DNA from: Beijerinckiaceae bacterium
Lineage (GTDB): Bacteria; Pseudomonadota; Alphaproteobacteria; Rhizobiales; Beijerinckiaceae
DNA: 64,000 bases
Direction of reading: 5' to 3'
Assembly: GCA_027531565.1 (NCBI GenBank)
Contig: JAPZSB010000007.1
Coordinates: 1-64,000 of the forward strand
The notes under the pieces are model-generated. The model searched no databases, was not told the DNA's origin, and saw only the letters and a program-made list of their open reading frames with translations. The first letter of the stretch is position 1. Each line of letters begins with the position of its first letter. The position numbers and the translations under genes are program-made. Of the stretch, positions 59,601 to 64,000 are shown in pieces.

Positions 59601-61912
59601 TCGGCGTCGCGCTCAACGCGCCGGCGCAGATGCGGCCGCGCGGCACGCTGTCGCTGCCGATCAAGCTCGACAATCTCAAGGCCGGCGACGAGGCGTTCGT
59701 CACCGTCGCGGCAGTGGATGTCGGCATCCTCAACCTGACGCGGTACCAGAGCCCGAATGCGACGGCGCATTTCTTCGGCCAGCGCCAGCTCGCCGGTGAC
59801 CTGCGCGACCTCTATGGCTACCTGATCGACGGGATGCAGGGGACGCGCGGCGCCATCCGCTCGGGCGGCGATGCCGCGCCGGAAGCGAAGGGCGAGAAGC
59901 CGACACAGGAGCCGCTCGCGCGCTATTCCGGCGTGGTCAAGGTCAATCCGGACGGCACGGCGCGGATTGATTTCGAGATCCCCGCCTTCAACGGGACGGT
60001 CCGCGTGATGGCCGTGGCCTGGAGCGCCGACAAGACCGGCGAGGCCAGCAGCGACGTCATCATCCGCGATCCGATCGTGGTGCAGGCGACGACGCCGCGT
60101 TTCCTCGCGCTGGGTGACCGTTCGCAATTCCATATCGAGATCAACAATGTGGAAGGGCAGAACGGCGAATACATCCTCGATGTCGACATGCGCGGGCCGG
60201 TCTCGGTCAGCCTTGATCCGTCCCTGCGGAAGATCGCTCTCGAGAAGGGCAAGAAGGTGTCCTTCGCGCTGCCGGTCATCGCGGCCGGGCTGGGCATGGC
60301 CGAGCTGGACCTCACGCTCCGGGGCGGCGGCGAAACCCTGCCGCAGACCGTGCGCGTGGCGGTGAAGCCCTCGGCGCCGAGCGTCGTGAACCGCATCGTC
60401 CGGCCCTTGCCCGGCGGGCAGTCGCTGGAAGTCTCCGGCGAGTTGCTGGCGGATTTCGTGCCGCGTTCCGGCTCGGTCTCGATCTCGGCCTCGCCCTTCG
60501 CGGCGCTCGACGTGCCCTCGCTGCTCGCCAGCCTCGACCGCTACCCCTATGGCTGCACCGAGCAGACCGTGAGCCGCGCCATGCCGCTGCTCTATGTCAA
60601 CCGGCTGGCCTCGATGGAACAGCTCCAGCTGGATGACAGCGCGGAGAAGCGGATCGGCGCGGCAATCGAGCGCGTGGTCTCGCGGCAGGGCGCCAATGGC
60701 GGCTTCGGCCTCTGGGGCATCGGCGGCGGCGATCTCTGGCTTGATGCGTTCGTGGCCGATTTCCTGACCCGCGCCCGGGAACAGAATGTCGCCGTCCCGC
60801 AACTCGCCTTCGGGCTGGTGCTCGACCGCCTGCGCAACCAGGTGGCGAACACCACCGATATCCGCAAGGAAGAGGCGGCCGGCCTCGCCTATGCCATCTA
60901 CGTGCTGGCCCGGAACGGCCGGCCGGTCATGGGCGACCTGCGCTATCTCGCCGACAACAAGATCGGCGAGTTCCCCTCGCCGCTCGCCAAGGGCCAGATC
61001 GCGGCGGCGCTCGCGCTGCTGGGTGACCGGGGCCGCGCGGACCGCGTGTTCAACGAGGCGCTGACGGCTATCGGCGCGGCCAGCGACGACGTGATCTTCC
61101 GCGACGATTACGGCTCGCGCCTGCGCGACAGTGCCGGCCTGCTGGCGCTGCTGGCCGAGACCAATGCCGAGCGGGCCCGCATCACCCGTGTGGCCAATGT
61201 GCTCGACAATGCCCGGCAGAACCGGCGCTACACCTCCACCCAGGAACAGAACTGGATGGTGCTGGCGGCGCAGGCCCTGCAGAAGGAAGTCGAGAGCTTC
61301 TCGCTGAATGTGGACGGCCAGGAACGGCGCGGCGCCTATTACCGCAATGTCAGCCAGGCTGCGCTGGAAGCGAAGCCCGTGACGCTGCGCAATAACGGGC
61401 AGGCCCCGGCGCGGGTGGTGCTGTCGGTTTCCGGCATCCCGACCAGCCCGGCGCCGGCGGTTTCGGAGGGCTTCACCGTCAAGCGGACGATCCACACGCT
61501 CGATGGCGAGGAAATCCAGCCGGACGAGATCCAGCAGAACGAGCGCTATGCCGTGCGGCTGGAAGTGACCCGCACGAGCCGCATCGGCGCACGGCTCCTC
61601 GTGGTCGATCCGCTGCCGGCGGGGCTGGAAATCGAGAATGCCAAGCTGACCGAGGGCAGCACGGAAGGGCTCGATTTCCTGAAATCCGACCTTGTTCCCG
61701 AGCATACCGAGGCGCGAGATGATCGCTTCGTCGCCTCGATCACGCTCGGGGATGGCGGCAACACGCCGTTCATCACGGGCTATCTCGTGCGGGCGGTGAC
61801 GCCGGGCACCTATGTCCACCCGGCGGCGATCGCCGAGGACATGTACCGGCCGGAGCGCTTCGGCCGGACCGCCTTCGGGACGCTCGCCGTCAAGCCGGCG
61901 AAGCGCAACTGA
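56615..61912 (+). CDS. Bacterial alpha-2-macroglobulin
   Basis: A 1765-residue periplasmic protease-trapping protein of the YfhM class. A signal peptide (about 14-36, ending ALAQS) is followed by an N-terminal helical/TPR-like part (about 60-195) and a series of macroglobulin domains. The thioester motif GCTEQ has Cys1314, within an alpha-alpha toroid (about 1290-1560), and a receptor-type domain closes the chain. No lipobox cysteine follows the signal, unlike Escherichia coli YfhM, so it should be soluble. CGGAG lies nine bases before the ATG at 56615. It is one base upstream of pbpC, the classic pairing: A2M guards the periplasm while PBP1C repairs the wall. Confidence 0.93.
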   Translation: MRVAPLLSRGSRSRTLAGLAGGLLGLGLMLGTALAQSPQKPFSRDDLATSGAAMEERLKREVTLPANAEVQRLLAAGEAAMTRNDARAALPLANQAVLAAPSNPAAWRLMARAARGITPRDWRERYDLQERAVNAAYLAYQRSRSREDEASSLGLLGQLFEWREMWRPALTAYRISLEANDNAGIRTAYEALREKRGFRLTGNEVDADAASPRACFTFSEPLARGRVDFAPYVAVSGRGDFAVTAEDQQICVDGLRHGERYAVVLRQGIPSAIPGETLLKNADYEIYVRDRTPSVRASGKTYVLPRSGQQGVPLISVNTDKIGIRVLRIGDRNLINTVRSSEFLEQIDTSQLDRIIGETGQQVWRGTMDVKNELNKDVTTGFPVTEATGRLEPGVYLIAAQAGEFKTASGATTPNVDGDVEGGGEQVATQWFVVSDLGLTAFSGRDGVHVLVRSLASAEPVADTEIRLIARNNEILGTARTDARGHAKFDAGLSRGEGGLAPGLVTAQLKEDYGFLDLQQSAFDLTDRGVSGRVAPTGLDAFLYAERGVYRPGETVYLSTLLRDARGAAVSGMPLTLVVRRPDGMEYRRSVVADQGAGGRSWSIPLLTGVPVGTWRIAAYSDPKRPAIGETTILVEDYVPERLEVKLDSPAKTIKSGENAEIDVEVRYLYGAVGSDLSVSGDWTIRQATGSAIPGFEGYTVGLSDETFETMRSEFEGTTTDEEGKAKLSITLTEPATTLPLEAQFNVTASETGGRGVTRSITVPIVPKGVVIGVKPLFGDGEIGDGGTAKFGVIMATGQGKRLTKPGLKWQLSRITRNYQWFFKEGRWAYESIKTSRRVADGEVAVSETAVAEIAARVGWGTYRLEVRSSGADDAETAHTFTVGYVADAKADTPDVLDVALDRKGYAAGETMQIRLNSRFAGKATLAVVSDRIAHLETIDLKEGGQTASLRVNADWGAGAYLTVLAHRPLDEAAKRMPGRALGLSWFGIGQEVRKIGVALNAPAQMRPRGTLSLPIKLDNLKAGDEAFVTVAAVDVGILNLTRYQSPNATAHFFGQRQLAGDLRDLYGYLIDGMQGTRGAIRSGGDAAPEAKGEKPTQEPLARYSGVVKVNPDGTARIDFEIPAFNGTVRVMAVAWSADKTGEASSDVIIRDPIVVQATTPRFLALGDRSQFHIEINNVEGQNGEYILDVDMRGPVSVSLDPSLRKIALEKGKKVSFALPVIAAGLGMAELDLTLRGGGETLPQTVRVAVKPSAPSVVNRIVRPLPGGQSLEVSGELLADFVPRSGSVSISASPFAALDVPSLLASLDRYPYGCTEQTVSRAMPLLYVNRLASMEQLQLDDSAEKRIGAAIERVVSRQGANGGFGLWGIGGGDLWLDAFVADFLTRAREQNVAVPQLAFGLVLDRLRNQVANTTDIRKEEAAGLAYAIYVLARNGRPVMGDLRYLADNKIGEFPSPLAKGQIAAALALLGDRGRADRVFNEALTAIGAASDDVIFRDDYGSRLRDSAGLLALLAETNAERARITRVANVLDNARQNRRYTSTQEQNWMVLAAQALQKEVESFSLNVDGQERRGAYYRNVSQAALEAKPVTLRNNGQAPARVVLSVSGIPTSPAPAVSEGFTVKRTIHTLDGEEIQPDEIQQNERYAVRLEVTRTSRIGARLLVVDPLPAGLEIENAKLTEGSTEGLDFLKSDLVPEHTEARDDRFVASITLGDGGNTPFITGYLVRAVTPGTYVHPAAIAEDMYRPERFGRTAFGTLAVKPAKRN

Positions 61913-61913
61913 G

Positions 61914-63986
61914 ATGGGCTGGCGGCGGCGCCTTGCGGTCGCGGCCGGCGGGCTGGCGCTGCTCGCCAGCCTGCCGCTCGGTTTTTCGCTCTATGCACGG
62001 AGCCTGCCGCCGCTCGATCTCGACGCGCTGAAGGAACGCTCGACCATCGTGGTCGACCGGAACGGCAAGCTGCTCCGGCCCTTTGTCATGGCGGATGGCC
62101 GCTGGCGGATGCCGGTGAGCGCGGCCGAGGTCGATCCGCGCTTCCTGACGATGCTGATCGCCTATGAGGACCAGCGCTTCCACCAGCACGCCGGCGTCGA
62201 TCCGCGGGCCTTGCTCCGCGCGGGCTGGCAATGGCTCGCCCAGGGGCGGATCGTCTCCGGCGGCTCGACCCTCTCGATGCAGGTGGCGCGGCTGGTCGAA
62301 CCGCGCGAGGCGCGGACCCTGCGGGCGAAGCTGCGGCAGATGGCCCGCGCGATCGAGCTGGAACGCCGCATCGGCAAGGCCGGCATCCTCGACCTCTATC
62401 TCAGCCTTGCGCCCTATGGCGGCAATCTCGAGGGTTTGCGCGCGGCCTCGCTCGCCTATTTCGGCAAGGAGCCGACCCGCCTCTCCAATGCCGAGGCGGC
62501 CCTGCTCGTCGCGCTGCCGCAGGCGCCGGAAAGCCGGCGACCCGACCGTTTCCCCGAGCGCGCCGAGGCCGCGCGGCGGCGCGTGATCGAGCGGATGCGC
62601 AGCCAGAACACGCTGGCCGAGGCCGAACTGGCCCGGGCAGAGAGCGAGCCGGTGCCGGAGCGTCGGCGGCCCTTCCCGCATCTCGCCGCCCATCGCGCCG
62701 AGGCGCTGGTGGCGGCAGACCCGGCCCGGCGCCAGCATGAGACGACGCTCGAACGGGACTGGCAGATCGTGCTGGAGCGGCTGGCGCTGGAACGCGCCGA
62801 AGCGCAAGGGCCTAAAGTCTCGGTGGCCATCGTCGTTGTCGAGAACGAGACCGGGCAGGTCCGGGCCTCGGTGGGCGGGGCGGATTATTTCAACGCGGCG
62901 CGCTGGGGCGGGATCGACCTGACGCGGGCGAGCCGCTCGCCGGGTTCGGCGCTCAAACCCTTCATCTATGCCCTCGCCTTCGAGAATGGCCTCGCCCATC
63001 CCGAGACGATGCTGGAGGACCGGCCGCAGCGTTTCGGCACCTATGCGCCGGACAATTTCGACTATGCCTTCCAGGGCATGGTCACGGCCCGGCAGGCACT
63101 GCAGATGTCGCTCAACCTGCCGGCGGTGGAACTGCTCCAGCTGGTCGGGGCGCAGCGCTTCATCTCCAGGCTCCGGCAGGCCGGGGCAGTGGTGGAGACA
63201 CCGGACGAGAGCGCGCCCGGCCTCGCCATCGGCCTCGGCGGACTCGGCATCAGCCTGCAGGACCTGACGATGCTCTATGCCGGCTTGGCCCGGGGCGGGG
63301 TGATGCTGCCCTCGACCGAGAAGCAGGCGCAGGGGCAGGGACTGCCTTCCCGCTTTGTCGGGCCGGTGCCGGCCTGGTATGTCGGCGACATCCTGCTCGG
63401 CGCGCCGCCGCCGGACAATGCGCTGCAGGCGCGGATCGCCTACAAGACCGGCACCTCCTATGGCTATCGCGATGCCTGGGCCGTCGGCTTCGACCGCAAG
63501 CACACGATCGGGGTCTGGGTCGGGCAGGCCGATAACGGTGCCGTGCCCGGGCTGATCGGGCGGAAGGTGGCGGCGCCGGTGCTGTTCGATGCCTTTGCCC
63601 GGATCGGGCTGTCCAGCGGGTCGATGCCGCGCCCGCGCGAGGCGCTTGTCGCCAGCAATGCCAGCCTGCCGCCGCCTCTGCGCCATATCCGGCAGGATAT
63701 CCCGAAAACCGCCCTGCTCGGCAGCCGGCAGGCGCTGCAGATCGCCTTTCCGCCCGATGGCGCCGCCATCGACACACGGGCCGAGCGGGCCGATGCCCGG
63801 CCGAGCGTGATGGTCAAGATTGCCGGCGGGCTGCCGCCCTTCACCCTGCTGCTCAACGGCGCGCCGGTCGGCGGGCAGCGCCTGCGCCGCGAGATCGAGA
63901 TCGGACCTGAAGGTCTCGGCTTCGCCCAGATCTCGGTGATCGACGCCACCGGCGCGACGGAGCGGGTGACGATCCGGCTCCAGTAA
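61914..63986 (+). CDS. pbpC: Penicillin-binding protein 1C
   Basis: A 690-residue bifunctional peptidoglycan synthase. A membrane anchor (about 8-26) is followed by the GT51 transglycosylase domain with EDQRFHQHAG (catalytic Glu85) and GGSTLSMQ (116-123). The transpeptidase domain has Ser345 in SALK, SLN (399-401) and KTG (511-513), all intact. A C-terminal BiPBP_C domain (about 600-690) is typical of the 1C class. The start lies one base after the A2M stop. It ends just before the end of the window, complete. Confidence 0.96.
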   Translation: MGWRRRLAVAAGGLALLASLPLGFSLYARSLPPLDLDALKERSTIVVDRNGKLLRPFVMADGRWRMPVSAAEVDPRFLTMLIAYEDQRFHQHAGVDPRALLRAGWQWLAQGRIVSGGSTLSMQVARLVEPREARTLRAKLRQMARAIELERRIGKAGILDLYLSLAPYGGNLEGLRAASLAYFGKEPTRLSNAEAALLVALPQAPESRRPDRFPERAEAARRRVIERMRSQNTLAEAELARAESEPVPERRRPFPHLAAHRAEALVAADPARRQHETTLERDWQIVLERLALERAEAQGPKVSVAIVVVENETGQVRASVGGADYFNAARWGGIDLTRASRSPGSALKPFIYALAFENGLAHPETMLEDRPQRFGTYAPDNFDYAFQGMVTARQALQMSLNLPAVELLQLVGAQRFISRLRQAGAVVETPDESAPGLAIGLGGLGISLQDLTMLYAGLARGGVMLPSTEKQAQGQGLPSRFVGPVPAWYVGDILLGAPPPDNALQARIAYKTGTSYGYRDAWAVGFDRKHTIGVWVGQADNGAVPGLIGRKVAAPVLFDAFARIGLSSGSMPRPREALVASNASLPPPLRHIRQDIPKTALLGSRQALQIAFPPDGAAIDTRAERADARPSVMVKIAGGLPPFTLLLNGAPVGGQRLRREIEIGPEGLGFAQISVIDATGATERVTIRLQ

Positions 63987-64000
63987 AGCCGGTCCATCCC

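Noticed and set aside
56543-61819. Minus-strand open frame of about 1758 codons opposite the A2M gene
   Set aside because: It is an antisense shadow produced by high GC and third-position bias. It has no recognisable domain, is rich in Arg/His/Ala/Gly, and the plus-strand frame has clear A2M motifs.
1-64000. CRISPR array, prophage, insertion sequence or tRNA genes
   Set aside because: I looked through the gaps and saw no regularly spaced direct repeats, transposase or integrase genes, or cloverleaf-like sequence ending in CCA context.

Overview
This 64 kb, GC-rich window is a piece of bacterial chromosome. The gene content points to an alphaproteobacterium of the order Hyphomicrobiales (Rhizobiales). 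The indicators are a Rhizobiales-type porin, a bifunctional Rsh next to rpoZ, the run dapA-smpB-(UDG)-(NYN)-rpoZ-rsh-pyrE-pdxJ-acpS, a class II DAHP synthase, a PssA/Psd pair, DUF2865 and DUF2059 proteins, and intergenic palindromes whose translation gives the familiar artefact MAGLVPAIHD. I cannot name the genus. I saw no tRNA, rRNA, CRISPR array, insertion sequence or prophage; apart from one toxin-antitoxin module there is no sign of mobile DNA.

Layout. 0.2-9.0 kb: a tightly packed minus-strand catabolic cluster (CoA-transferase III, aldehyde dehydrogenase, SDR, Zn-alcohol dehydrogenase, MmgE/PrpD, MaoC/FAS1-type hydratase, acyl-CoA dehydrogenase, nitroreductase). It looks like an alcohol-to-acid-to-acyl-CoA oxidation route with an unknown substrate. 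9.1-17.9 kb: conserved housekeeping core (acpS, pdxJ, pyrE, thioesterase, rsh, rpoZ; then divergent NYN nuclease and family-5 uracil-DNA glycosylase; smpB, PaiB-like, dapA). 18-25 kb: envelope and lipid genes (alpha/beta hydrolase, membrane-tethered helix-hairpin-helix protein with an OmpA/BON partner, major porin, pssA, psd). 25.4-33.5 kb: a small orphan gene with strong expression signals, an Atm1-type ABC transporter, a LOG-family protein, cimA, a GNAT acetyltransferase, cysS and two small secreted proteins.

33.5-40.4 kb: creA, then an aromatic-acid type catabolic operon (FAH family, metallo-beta-lactamase fold, FAD monooxygenase, DUF2783). A higBA toxin-antitoxin module sits inside it on the opposite strand. 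A TakP-like TRAP binding protein and a MarR regulator follow. 40.5-55 kb: DUF2865 protein, gltX, nadE, an Omp25-like protein, two paralogous small cationic secreted proteins, class II DAHP synthase, iron alcohol dehydrogenase, DMT exporter, glutathione reductase, DUF2059 protein, rpiA, a small secreted protein, and phosphoglycolate phosphatase. 55-64 kb: a peptidoglycan-binding protein with a trypsin-like domain that has lost its catalytic residues, divergent from an alpha-2-macroglobulin/pbpC operon.

No single unmistakably new system stands out. The best candidates are the orphan catabolic cluster, the HhH/OmpA-BON membrane pair, the higBA module embedded in an operon, and the apparent pseudoprotease opposite the protease-trapping A2M/PBP1C pair. 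All function calls come from reading motifs by eye; no database search was run.
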